The translations under genes and the position numbers were made by a program. The notes below the pieces were generated by a model. It had not been told where the DNA came from. It worked only from the letters and a program-made list of their open reading frames with translations, and did no database searches. A stretch of 25,400 nt of DNA from JAHEME01 sp034435035 (lineage in GTDB: Bacteria > Chloroflexota > Anaerolineae > Aggregatilineales > UBA3940), in the NCBI GenBank assembly GCA_034435035.1, contig DAOTXW010000029.1:1-25400 (forward strand), in the 5' to 3' direction. Numbering within the stretch: position 1 is the stretch's first letter; each line of letters starts with the position of its first letter. Shown one piece after another: positions 7,680 to 15,572 of the stretch.

Positions 7680-8066
7680 CTAGGGCCGATCCAGCGCGGC
7701 CAGATAGGCGGCTATCGCCTCGATCTCACTGTCCGACAGATGGAAGTTGGGCATGGCCGTCCTGCGATCACGCGCACGCGGATCGCGCAGCCAGAGCCGC
7801 AGGCTGGCATCGTCCAGCCGTCCCGTCACGCCGGATAAGTCAGGGGCGGTCAACGCCCCCTGCCCACCTATCCGGTGGCAATCGCGGCAGCCGTATTCGG
7901 CAACCAGCTTTTCCCCGCTGGCAGCCGGGTCGCTGAGATCAACCGGTTTGGTCAGGTTCAACCACCAGCGAGGGGGGGCGGCGATCAGCCCCAGAGCGAT
8001 TGCCATCAGCAGGATCGCCGCCCCAAAAGGCCAGCGCTTTTGCAGCCATGCCGCAGCGCCACGCAT
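7680..8066 (-). CDS. Membrane-anchored monohaem cytochrome c
   Basis: A 128-residue protein with an uncleaved N-terminal membrane helix (about residues 13-30) and a periplasm-facing class I cytochrome c domain. The haem site is CRDCH (Cys60, Cys63, His64), and the distal ligand is probably Met105 in AMPNFHLSD. The C-terminal helix DSEIEAIAAYLAAL is typical. The start lies four bases after the TtrA-like stop, so it is co-transcribed with the reductase. It probably carries electrons between the quinone-linked membrane subunit and the reductase or another carrier. Enterobacterial ttr operons lack such a gene. Confidence 0.9.
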   Translation of the reverse strand: MRGAAAWLQKRWPFGAAILLMAIALGLIAAPPRWWLNLTKPVDLSDPAASGEKLVAEYGCRDCHRIGGQGALTAPDLSGVTGRLDDASLRLWLRDPRARDRRTAMPNFHLSDSEIEAIAAYLAALDRP

Positions 8067-8070
8067 GTGT

Positions 8071-11000
8071 TTACGCCCTGACCACTTTCACCATCGTGTC
8101 ATAGAAGACCGCGCTGCCGCCCACCGGATCCATCAGCGTGGTGTTCTTCAGATACGGATCCACCCGCATCGCGGCATTGGCGTGCAGCCCCCGGATGCGG
8201 CGCGCGTCGCCGGGGATGCGCGTGTCATCTATCGTCACGTCCACACCGCCGTATGACCAGTGGCCGAAGCCCAGGCTGAAGCCGATCACGCCGGGGCGGA
8301 TGCCCTGGGTCGTCTTGACCTTGCCGACGATCGGCACTTTCCTGTCGTTGCCCAGGTCCCAGACCCCATCCGGGTTGCTGGCCGAGAGGATCCGCACCAG
8401 GTCGCCATCCCTGAGGCCGCGCGCCGCGACATCGTCGGCATGCATCAGCACGAAGTTCTCCGGCAGCACCGCCAGCAGCCAGTAGTTGGAGGACGTGCGG
8501 CTCTTGGTCTGGACGATCTCCCGGTAGGTGATCATCCGCAGATCGTAGCCCTCGGCCTCGTCGTCCAGCGGATTTCCCAGTACGTCATACGGACCGGGGA
8601 AGTAACGCGCGTAACCGGTCAGGTGCTCGCCCGTCATGGCGCTCTTGACGTCGTAGGTCTTTTCCTGGTAGATGTTCAGCATCGTGCCGAAGGGATGCGC
8701 CACCTGCGTGAGATCCAGGCCAAACACCTCGCCCCCCGTCTCGGGGAACACACCGGCTTTGTAGCCCTTCTCAAAGGCTTCGAAGCGCCCGCCCCGGTTG
8801 AGGACATAGACGACCTTCGGCCACAGGTCACCGGCCAGGGCCTGCCAGCGATCCGGGTCGAAGACGCTGGGGGGCAGATGCCGCCGGGCCTCCAGGAAGA
8901 TGCGCATTTCCTCGTCGTCAGCGTCCGGCGCTGAGTCGGAACCGTCTTCTTTCTCCCCGAAGGCCAGGTTCGCCACCATCCTGAGATACAGATCATCCTG
9001 GTGCGACAGATCGCCGTAGTCGCCGAACCCGCCAGGGCCAAACCCTGGCAGCTCCAGCTTCTCGGCCAGGCCCAGCAGCGTGGCTTCGAGCGCCAGCGGC
9101 ATCGGCTGGCCGAAGACGGTCACCTCTGGAACGAGCGGCGCGATGGCCGGGTTGCGGACAGGCTGCACCTTGAACGGGTTGTTCGGGTGGCTGCCGCCGA
9201 ACTCCCAGCGTTCCAGGAAGGTCGTATCCGGAAAGATGTAGTCGGCGTACATGCTGGTCTCGCCGATGAAAGCGTCAATGGCGACGAACAGCGGCAGCTT
9301 CTGCGGGTCGGACAGGATGGCGATGTTAGTGTTCCCGGCAGGCAGCGAGTACACCGGGGAACCCATATAGAAGAACAGCGCCTTCACAGGATAGGGATAC
9401 GCATCGCCGATGGACGGGATGATCTCCTGATAGACATCGCTGGACAGCGGCCACCAGTTGCGCCGGGCCGGATACCCATCGCGCAGGAACAGGGTGTGCT
9501 TGTCGTACTTCTGATCGTGGCGGATGATGCTGGTCCCGAAGGGAGCCATCGCGCCATTGCTCGTCTTGAGGACGAAGGGCTGACCCTTGGGGCTGCCATC
9601 GGCCTTGTAGGTGCTGGCCTTGATCAGCCCACCCGCATGGTCATAGTTACCGATCAGCGCATTGAGCGTGTACCACGCCAGCACATTGTAGAAGCCGTTG
9701 GTGTGCTGTGAGACGCCCCGATGGATGTCCGCGACCGCCTTCTTGCCGTGATTGGTGAACTCAAAGGCAACCTCCTCCAGATCGCGGGCACGCAGGCCGC
9801 ATATCTCCGCCCACTCGTCCAGCGTGTGCTCGCGGGCCGAGTCGGCGATGATCTGGAGGCTCGACTTGACGGTGAAATCGCCCAGTTGCCTGCCGTCCAC
9901 CAGCAGGTCGCCGCGCACGACGTTGTCGGTATCGTAAGGATCCACGGCCACCGGCTCGCCGTTTACCAGGGCTACGAAGTAGTCGAACTCATAAGTCTTC
10001 TCCGGGTCGGTCGAGAGTGGGCGCTCCTCTTTCTCCCGCAGGCCGATCTCGCTGGCGCGCAGGTATTTGCCCGGCTGGCCGTGCTCGTCGAGCTTCACCA
10101 GCCAGGTGGCCGGCGTCCAGTTCGGCTCGCCGATGGCCGTCGCCGCAGCCTTGTTCGCCGCCGAGAGGTAGCGCGCATCATACCGCTCATTGTCAATCAC
10201 CCAGCGGATCAGGCCGAGCGCCAGCGCAGCTTCCGTGCCGGGCTCGATCGGCAGCCACTTCCAGGCTTTGGCCGCCGTTTTGGAGAGGCGGGGATCAACC
10301 ACAACCATCTTCATGCCGCGTTCGACCTGATTGGTCGTGATACCCGGCACGCGCAGCGGCGGCCCGTAGTTGCCCTCGAAGGGTGACGCGCCAACGAAGA
10401 TCACGAACTCGCTGTTGCGCAGGTCGCCCTGCCAGTAGAACTTCTGGCCGCCGGTCCACTTGCCGTCAACGAACTGCTCGGACATCGCCTTGCCGGTGAA
10501 GTACAGGCTGCCCTGGCACACGGTGGTGTGGCCGTGCGCGTTCACCGAGCCGAACGACGGCCCGATCCAGCGCTTGATGAAATCACCGCGCGCGTCTTTC
10601 AGGCGCCCCCAGGCAAAGACCACCTGGTTATTCCTCGGCCCCAGATCGGGGTGATCGGGGTCGATCAGCAGGTCAAGGTAAGCCGCAAACTGTGCCTTGA
10701 ACTCCTCGATCAGGCTCTGCTTGGCATCGGCGTCAGACTCATCCTGGATCCGCTTGGCGAAGGCCGCCATTTCTTTGGCTGCGTCGGCGTCGGTCAGGGC
10801 ATACGACTCGCGCAGGCCGGGCACCGCCCCCTCGCCGAACAGGTCGCCGCCCTCGACGATCTCGTCAATGGCCCGGTCAAAGGGGATGGTGACCCACTCA
10901 CCGCCACCGCGCGGCGTGCCGGGTTTGCGCTTGAGCACACTGACGATGCGATAGGGGTCGTAGACGGTCTGCAAACCGGCCTGCCCCTTGGGGCACAACG

Positions 11001-11346
11001 CCCCTTCAATCGTCGCGGCTTCAGCGATGGGCGTATCGTAGGCGATATGCGGCTGCATATTCCAGGGGCTATAGGGGTTGCCGTCGATCTTGACCGCCAC
11101 GCCATCCTGAAGTTTGACTTTGATCGGGCAGCCTGTGTTGCACTGGAGGCAGACGGTGTAGATCTGGTTCTCCGGCAGGGCCTGCGGGTACCCCGTCTCA
11201 TCGCCGCCATCAGCCCAGACGCGTTGCACGTGTGGCAGCGCACCCAGGAACGCCGCCGCGCCGCCCGCCACCGCCGAGATCTTCATGAACTCGCGCCGCG
11301 ACAGGCCGCATACTTCGGGTTGCTGCATCGGTTTCTGCTTGCTCAT
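8071..11346 (-). CDS. ttrA: TtrA-like molybdopterin oxidoreductase, catalytic subunit (tetrathionate/arsenate/selenate reductase group)
   Basis: A 1091-residue protein of the DMSO-reductase superfamily. It has a Tat signal (SRREFMKISAVAGG, residues 16-29), so it is exported folded. A [4Fe-4S] site follows at Cys66, Cys69, Cys73 and Cys118 (C-X2-C-X3-C-X44-C; the long last gap is unlike most family members). The predicted Mo ligand is Cys277 in HGHTTVCQGSLYF. The central and C-terminal parts follow TtrA closely: WAEICGLRARDLEEVAFEF, GFYNVLAWYTLNALIGN, LPLFVAIDAFIGETSMYADY, YADYIFPDTTFLERWEFGG, and the late GVIGFSLGFGHWSYGG. The gene order B-C-A and the upstream sensor system also match ttr loci. 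ArrA/ArxA-type arsenic enzymes and selenate reductases share this architecture, and the region before the Mo ligand (AWGRLKDARGDFIKRW) has neither the RGRY-type ArrA nor the GRGWG-type ArxA motif as I know them. The class is certain, the substrate is not. Confidence 0.85.
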   Translation of the reverse strand: MSKQKPMQQPEVCGLSRREFMKISAVAGGAAAFLGALPHVQRVWADGGDETGYPQALPENQIYTVCLQCNTGCPIKVKLQDGVAVKIDGNPYSPWNMQPHIAYDTPIAEAATIEGALCPKGQAGLQTVYDPYRIVSVLKRKPGTPRGGGEWVTIPFDRAIDEIVEGGDLFGEGAVPGLRESYALTDADAAKEMAAFAKRIQDESDADAKQSLIEEFKAQFAAYLDLLIDPDHPDLGPRNNQVVFAWGRLKDARGDFIKRWIGPSFGSVNAHGHTTVCQGSLYFTGKAMSEQFVDGKWTGGQKFYWQGDLRNSEFVIFVGASPFEGNYGPPLRVPGITTNQVERGMKMVVVDPRLSKTAAKAWKWLPIEPGTEAALALGLIRWVIDNERYDARYLSAANKAAATAIGEPNWTPATWLVKLDEHGQPGKYLRASEIGLREKEERPLSTDPEKTYEFDYFVALVNGEPVAVDPYDTDNVVRGDLLVDGRQLGDFTVKSSLQIIADSAREHTLDEWAEICGLRARDLEEVAFEFTNHGKKAVADIHRGVSQHTNGFYNVLAWYTLNALIGNYDHAGGLIKASTYKADGSPKGQPFVLKTSNGAMAPFGTSIIRHDQKYDKHTLFLRDGYPARRNWWPLSSDVYQEIIPSIGDAYPYPVKALFFYMGSPVYSLPAGNTNIAILSDPQKLPLFVAIDAFIGETSMYADYIFPDTTFLERWEFGGSHPNNPFKVQPVRNPAIAPLVPEVTVFGQPMPLALEATLLGLAEKLELPGFGPGGFGDYGDLSHQDDLYLRMVANLAFGEKEDGSDSAPDADDEEMRIFLEARRHLPPSVFDPDRWQALAGDLWPKVVYVLNRGGRFEAFEKGYKAGVFPETGGEVFGLDLTQVAHPFGTMLNIYQEKTYDVKSAMTGEHLTGYARYFPGPYDVLGNPLDDEAEGYDLRMITYREIVQTKSRTSSNYWLLAVLPENFVLMHADDVAARGLRDGDLVRILSASNPDGVWDLGNDRKVPIVGKVKTTQGIRPGVIGFSLGFGHWSYGGVDVTIDDTRIPGDARRIRGLHANAAMRVDPYLKNTTLMDPVGGSAVFYDTMVKVVRA

Positions 11347-11347
11347 C

Positions 11348-12481
11348 TTACGCCTCCGCCGCTGGTTCAGAGAACAGGTGTAAGCGGTCGCTGCCGATCA
11401 GGAAGGCGAGCGTCGCCAATCCTACTGTGCCAACCGTGACCGCCCATTCCAGCAGGCTGGGGAAGTAGGTAAACTCAAGGTGCCGATCGCTGAAGGCCGT
11501 AACCAGCTCTTCCAGCTCCGGGATCGTCAGGGCCGGGAAGACAATGTTGGCGCGGGCGACCGCAAACCCCACCAGCACCAGGATGCCCATCCAGCCGGCC
11601 CAGCCATTCTGTTTCGCCAGTCTCGGCTGCACCAGCACCAGGATGGGGATCAGCGAGCCAAGCAGCAGCTGGATGATCCAGAACGCCCACCAGTACTGGC
11701 CGAACAGCACCTCCCTGACCGCCGCCACATTGAGCGGCACGTTTCCGTAGATGCTCTGCGAGAAGTCGGCCCATAGAAAGTAAATCTTGACGACCTGAAG
11801 GGTGACGGTGATGATCGCCAGCACCCACAACTGCTGCGGGCGGCGGGGATCATCCGCCGGGCCGAACAGGCCGAGCGCAGCCAGCAGCATCGCCGCGCCA
11901 GAGGCCAGCGAGAAGACCGGGAACTGCACCGGGAAGAGGCCCACATGCCAGAACGGGCGGGCCGCCTGCACGCCCAGCAGCGCGCCTACCGCCCCGGAGA
12001 CGAATAGGGCCATCACCAGCCCCACCGCCATCAAGGGCCTCATCCACCGGCTGGCCGGGTTGCGGATCGCCAGGATCAGCACGGCCAGCATCAGCAGACC
12101 GAACAGGGTATAGCCCCACACCATCTGGAACATCACCGAGCCGGGGTCCCCCTGAAGGTAGACCTTCCAGATACGCTCCATATGGCCGAGGTCGAACCAG
12201 ATCGACAGCAGGCCCGCCCCCAGGCTGACCAGCGCGCCCCACAGGGCGACCTTGCCAGTCCCCTTGAACAGCGGGATGTTGAACAGGTAGTCGAGCGAGG
12301 CCATCATGAAGCCGCCCGCCGCGACGCCTGCCAGGAACAGGTACATCGCCACCCACAACCCCCACACCACGTAGGAGCCGTAGTTGGCGCCTTCGTGCCC
12401 TGTACTCAGGCGGTCATAAGTGCCCCATAAGCCGATCAGGAGCGCCAGCCCGCCGAGCACATAGAGAGCCTTTTTCAGCAT
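11348..12481 (-). CDS. ttrC: NrfD/PsrC-family membrane subunit (TtrC-like)
   Basis: A 377-residue integral membrane protein with about nine predicted helices, typical for NrfD/PsrC/TtrC quinol dehydrogenases. Supporting segments are YVVWGLWVAMYLFLAGVAAGGF near the N-terminus, the WFDLGHMERIW segment, FGQYWWAFWIIQ, and the C-terminal EFTYFPSLLEWAVTVG. The subunit oxidises quinol and passes electrons through the ferredoxin subunit to the molybdenum subunit. It starts nine bases after the ferredoxin gene, with GGAGG at 5-base spacing, and stops one base before the catalytic-subunit start. Confidence 0.88.
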   Translation of the reverse strand: MLKKALYVLGGLALLIGLWGTYDRLSTGHEGANYGSYVVWGLWVAMYLFLAGVAAGGFMMASLDYLFNIPLFKGTGKVALWGALVSLGAGLLSIWFDLGHMERIWKVYLQGDPGSVMFQMVWGYTLFGLLMLAVLILAIRNPASRWMRPLMAVGLVMALFVSGAVGALLGVQAARPFWHVGLFPVQFPVFSLASGAAMLLAALGLFGPADDPRRPQQLWVLAIITVTLQVVKIYFLWADFSQSIYGNVPLNVAAVREVLFGQYWWAFWIIQLLLGSLIPILVLVQPRLAKQNGWAGWMGILVLVGFAVARANIVFPALTIPELEELVTAFSDRHLEFTYFPSLLEWAVTVGTVGLATLAFLIGSDRLHLFSEPAAEA

Positions 12482-12490
12482 TACCGCCTC

Positions 12491-13243
12491 CTATGTCAGG
12501 TAATAGACACGCGGCTCGGTGCCCAGTTCTTCTTTGAGCCGCATCACATTCGGGCTGCCGATCAATTCAGCAACCAGGCTGTCGGGGTCGTTGGCGTCGC
12601 CGAAGTAGGTGGCGCGCCCGATGCAGGTCGTGGTGCAGGCGGGCAGCATCCCTTCTGCCAGGCGGTGCAGGCAAAAGTGACATTTGCGCACGTTGCCAAT
12701 CGGCGACGAGTGCCGGTCGTTGCGCACGCGGCCCCTGCCATATTCGAAGCTGGATGCCCTCTCGTAGTCGTCGGCATCCCGCTGCCCCAGGATCAACCCA
12801 TCGGCGACCGGCGTGTTCTGGGTATAGGTCTCGCCGAAGTCGAAGGTGCGCGAGGCATACGGACAGGCTGTGACGCAGTAGCGGCAGCCGATGCACTGGT
12901 CGTAATTGATCACCACCACGCCGTTCTCATCTTTGTAGGTGGCGTTGACAGGGCAGACCGGCACGCAGGGCGGGTTATCGCACTGCATACACGGCTTGGG
13001 CAGAAAGCGGCGGGTGACGCTGGGGTATGTGCCGATCTCCTTCTCCAGCACCGGACGGTAGACCACGCCCGGGGGGAGCTTGTTCTCGGCCACGCAGGCG
13101 ATGGTGCAGGCGTGGCAGCCCACGCACTTACGCAGATCGATCACCATCACCCAGCGCCGCTCCTCCGGGCGCTTTTCGAGGGCCCGCCGCAGGTCCTCGT
13201 GCATACGTGTGAGGATATCTTGTTCTTCAAGGACTCCTAGCAC
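12491..13243 (-). CDS. ttrB: Four-cluster [4Fe-4S] ferredoxin subunit (TtrB-like)
   Basis: A 250-residue electron-transfer subunit with four cysteine groups in the usual DmsB/TtrB/NrfC pattern: CVGCHACTIAC, CMQCDNPPCVPVCP, CIGCRYCVTACP, and CHFCLHRLAEGMLPACTTTC. It has no signal peptide of its own and would be exported together with the Tat-targeted TtrA-like subunit. The start is a GTG, chosen because GAGGAGGTGA, an almost full match to the 16S anti-Shine-Dalgarno, lies just upstream at 13249-13258. The open frame extends to 13285, but that extension has no ribosome site. It is the first gene of the reductase operon, and its upstream region carries inverted-repeat operator candidates. Confidence 0.9.
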   Translation of the reverse strand: MLGVLEEQDILTRMHEDLRRALEKRPEERRWVMVIDLRKCVGCHACTIACVAENKLPPGVVYRPVLEKEIGTYPSVTRRFLPKPCMQCDNPPCVPVCPVNATYKDENGVVVINYDQCIGCRYCVTACPYASRTFDFGETYTQNTPVADGLILGQRDADDYERASSFEYGRGRVRNDRHSSPIGNVRKCHFCLHRLAEGMLPACTTTCIGRATYFGDANDPDSLVAELIGSPNVMRLKEELGTEPRVYYLT

Positions 13244-13248
13244 GGCTC

Positions 13249-13258
13249 TCACCTCCTC
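13249..13258 (-). promoter_or_regulatory. Strong Shine-Dalgarno of the TtrB-like gene
   Basis: GAGGAGGTGA on the minus strand lies five bases before the GTG start (13243). It is near-perfectly complementary to the 16S 3' end and fixes a non-ATG start. It is the best ribosome site I found in the window. Confidence 0.85.
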
Positions 13259-13371
13259 GAAATCAGGATGGAACGCGAGATGCAAAGCGGATCAGAACAG
13301 GCCTGACTCATAGGGTAAGCGCCAGCGGCCTCCGGCGGCAGCGGGAAAACCTTGAGACTCGGAGCGGGATT

Positions 13372-13424
13372 TGTCAGGGAAATTGTGAGGGATAGCACAA
13401 TCCTGTCAGGGAATCCCTGACAGG
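13372..13424 (-). promoter_or_regulatory. Composite operator region upstream of the ttrBCA-like operon
   Basis: Three copies of an 8-base half-site lie within 53 bp. TGTCAGGG occurs at 13372-13379 and at 13404-13411, and its inverse CCCTGACA at 13415-13422. The second and third copies form a 10-bp perfect inverted repeat with a 3-base centre (13402-13424). The first and second copies are 32 bp apart, about three helical turns. Between them, TGTGAGGGATAGCACA (13384-13399) fits the CRP/FNR layout TGTGA-N6-TCACA at 9 of 10 positions. The palindrome starts 14 bases after the response-regulator stop, so it could also act as a terminator, but no T-run follows it. Confidence 0.6.
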
Positions 13425-13438
13425 GGGGTGAGGCACAC

Positions 13439-14101
13439 TCAGTCGTCCAGCAAACCGTGCAGCAGGGCGTATTTGACCAGAGCCGCCCGGCTGCGCAGCC
13501 CCAGCTTCTCCATACCCCGCGAGCGGTATGTCTCGACGGTCTTGACGCTGAGGGCCAGCTGCCCGGCGATCTCGGCGCTGGTGTGGCCAAACGCGACCAG
13601 GCGCAGCACCTCGCGCTCCCGCTCGCTGAGGCTGTCCCAGTCATCGCCCGTGCCGGGCGCATCCGACAGCTCGGCAGCGGGAATCATGCCATCCAGCAGG
13701 CTGCGGGTCATAGCCGGATGGATGTAGACCTCGCCGCGCATCACCGCGTGGATGGCAGCGATCAACTCGGTGTCGGCGGCCTTTTTCAGAATGTAGCCGG
13801 CTGCCCCGGCCTTCAGCGCCTGGCGGAGATACAGATCATCTTCGTGCATGGTGAGCACCAGGACGCGGCTCTGCGGCGCAGTCTGATGCAGCACCGGCAG
13901 CGCGTCCAGCCCGCCCAGCCCCGGCATGGTGAGGTCGAGCAGTATCATGTCGGGCTTCAAGTCAGCAGCCAGTTTGATGGCTTCCAATCCATTGGCGGCT
14001 TCGCCCACTACGAGGATATCAGGCTGACGGTCCAGCAGCATCTTCAGCCCGGCTCGCAGCATGGCGTGATCGTCGGCGATCAGCACGCGAATCTCAGCCA
14101 T
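13439..14101 (-). CDS. NarL/FixJ-type response regulator (TtrR-like)
   Basis: A 220-residue two-domain regulator. The receiver has Asp10/Asp11, the phospho-acceptor Asp56 in LLDLTMP, Thr84 and Lys106. The C-terminal LuxR-type helix-turn-helix (about residues 155-218) has LSEREREVLRLVAFGHTSAE and SVKTVETYRSR. The open frame reaches 14308, but the receiver starts at MAEIRVLIADDH, so the ATG at 14101 is used. It overlaps the kinase stop by eight bases, showing translational coupling. As in TtrR, its likely targets are the reductase genes immediately downstream, where repeated half-sites lie in the spacer. Confidence 0.92.
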   Translation of the reverse strand: MAEIRVLIADDHAMLRAGLKMLLDRQPDILVVGEAANGLEAIKLAADLKPDMILLDLTMPGLGGLDALPVLHQTAPQSRVLVLTMHEDDLYLRQALKAGAAGYILKKAADTELIAAIHAVMRGEVYIHPAMTRSLLDGMIPAAELSDAPGTGDDWDSLSEREREVLRLVAFGHTSAEIAGQLALSVKTVETYRSRGMEKLGLRSRAALVKYALLHGLLDD

Positions 14102-15572
14102 GCCCCTTCTCTTCCCCGTCTGAGCCGGCTTTTTCAAAGAGGGCCAGCGGCACTTCCACGAAGATACTGCTGCCCAACCCCGGCGTTGACTCAATCGTGA
14201 GGGTCCCGCCGAGCAGCCCCGCGCGTTCCTGCATCCCGTACAGGCCGAGGTGGGAGGTTTCGCTCTGCACTGCCTGCGGATCGAAACCACAGCCGTTGTC
14301 TTCGACAATCACCCGGACGCTGCCCGGCGACTGTTCAAGCAGAATGCTCACCGTGCTGGCGCGGGCATGGCGGGCGATGTTGGTCAGGCTCTCCTGCACA
14401 ATGCGATACAGCGCCGTCTCAACCGGAGCGGGCAGCCGCCCCTCTTTCAGGCCCCGCACGGCGATATCGACATCCAGCCGGTGCCGCAGCCGGTACTCCG
14501 AGACATACCGCTCAAGCGCCGCCGCCAGCCCCATGTCGTCCAGCACGCTGGGGCGCAGCTCCAGCGCCAGATTGCGTACTCCCTCCAGCGTCCCGGCAGC
14601 CACCGCGCGGAGTTCTTCGGCCTGGTTCTGCACGGCAGGGAGGGAGCATTCTTCCATCAGCGCCCGCAGCCCCACCAGCAGCGTGGTGATGGCCTGGCCG
14701 GTCTCATCGTGCAGCTCACGGGCGATGCGCCGGCGTTCTTCTTCCTGTGCGGCCATCACCTGTTCGAGCAGCTGCGCCCGCAGCCGGTCGCGCTCCGCCC
14801 GCGCCTGCTCGGCCTGAGCGAGCTGCCCGGTCATCGCATTGAACGCCTCAGCCAGCTCGCCGATCTCGTCGTCGGCCCACCTCGTGACCCGCTCGGAGAG
14901 GTCGCCCCGCCCGACCGCGCGGGTCGCGTCTACCAGCGTCTTGATAGGCCGTGTCAGGACCCAGGTCAGGGCGCTGGCGGCAGCGATGCCGACCGCTGCG
15001 ACCAGGACGGTGGTCAGCAGAAGCTGGGCAGTGATGGTCGTCACGGTGCGCCACAGGCTGTCCTCAGACAGGCCGACGCGGGCCGTCCCGGCCTGACCCT
15101 CGAAGATGGGCACGGCAGTGTCCCAGATGCGGCCTTCGGTTGTCATCACAGCGACTGTGCTGTGGTGGGTGCAGTCGTCCTGGCACCCGTTGGCTTCCCG
15201 CAGATCGGCGGGGAAGCCCTGGCCAAACGTATGGGCGATCACCCGCCCCTCCCGATCCACGATGAAGGCGTAGCGCACATCCGTATTGTTCTGCAGGGTG
15301 TCTTGCAGCAGCTCGTGCAGCCCGTAGACATCGTTGATCAGGATGAGATCGGTCGAGCGTGCGGAGAGATCGTGGGCAATCGACAGACTCTGCTCTTCCA
15401 GGCGTTCCCGGAGCGTCTGCTCCAACAGGCTGCGCACCTGGAAGGTCACGCCCAGCCCAAGCAGCAGCATCAGCGATAGGACGATCCCCAGGATCTTGGT
15501 GCGGATGCTGACCGCCCCGGCGATCGCCCAGAAACGGCTGGCGATCCCGGGCAGGCGAGGATCAAGGCTCAT
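14094..15572 (-). CDS. Membrane sensor histidine kinase, HisKA_3 type
   Basis: A 492-residue kinase. Residues about 26-46 and 183-206 are membrane helices bounding a periplasmic sensor domain of about 135 residues. A HAMP domain follows (about 205-258), then a short coiled coil, then the dimerisation domain with phospho-accepting His288 in RRRIARELHDETGQA. The catalytic ATPase domain (about 370-475) has the N-box ALYRIVQESLTNIARHA and the G-box VEDNGCGFDP. The sensor domain contains a tight cluster, GCQDDCTHH (Cys130, Cys134, His136, His137), that could bind a metal or react with thiophilic ligands. The start overlaps the stop of the PhnD-like gene by four bases. A broken copy of part of this gene lies at 5282-5472. 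Confidence 0.93.
   Translation of the reverse strand: MSLDPRLPGIASRFWAIAGAVSIRTKILGIVLSLMLLLGLGVTFQVRSLLEQTLRERLEEQSLSIAHDLSARSTDLILINDVYGLHELLQDTLQNNTDVRYAFIVDREGRVIAHTFGQGFPADLREANGCQDDCTHHSTVAVMTTEGRIWDTAVPIFEGQAGTARVGLSEDSLWRTVTTITAQLLLTTVLVAAVGIAAASALTWVLTRPIKTLVDATRAVGRGDLSERVTRWADDEIGELAEAFNAMTGQLAQAEQARAERDRLRAQLLEQVMAAQEEERRRIARELHDETGQAITTLLVGLRALMEECSLPAVQNQAEELRAVAAGTLEGVRNLALELRPSVLDDMGLAAALERYVSEYRLRHRLDVDIAVRGLKEGRLPAPVETALYRIVQESLTNIARHARASTVSILLEQSPGSVRVIVEDNGCGFDPQAVQSETSHLGLYGMQERAGLLGGTLTIESTPGLGSSIFVEVPLALFEKAGSDGEEKGHG

Noticed and set aside
8138..11439. Long plus-strand open frames opposite the TtrA-like gene
   Set aside because: They are GC-driven shadow frames, rich in Arg, Gly and Ala, with no recognisable domains, lying opposite a clear gene.
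13244..13285. ATG start for the TtrB-like subunit at 13285
   Set aside because: No ribosome site precedes it, and its first codons would cover the strong Shine-Dalgarno that serves the GTG at 13243.
13381..13403. Resemblance to the lac operator (AATTGTGAG...GGATA...ACAAT)
   Set aside because: There is no lac-type gene or LacI here. The match is explained by a TGTGA-N6-GCACA box with CACAAT/ATTGTG symmetry, and the spacing differs from lacO.
14102..14308. N-terminal extension of the response regulator to 289 residues
   Set aside because: The extension overlaps the kinase gene in another frame, has no conserved content, and the receiver domain starts at 14101.
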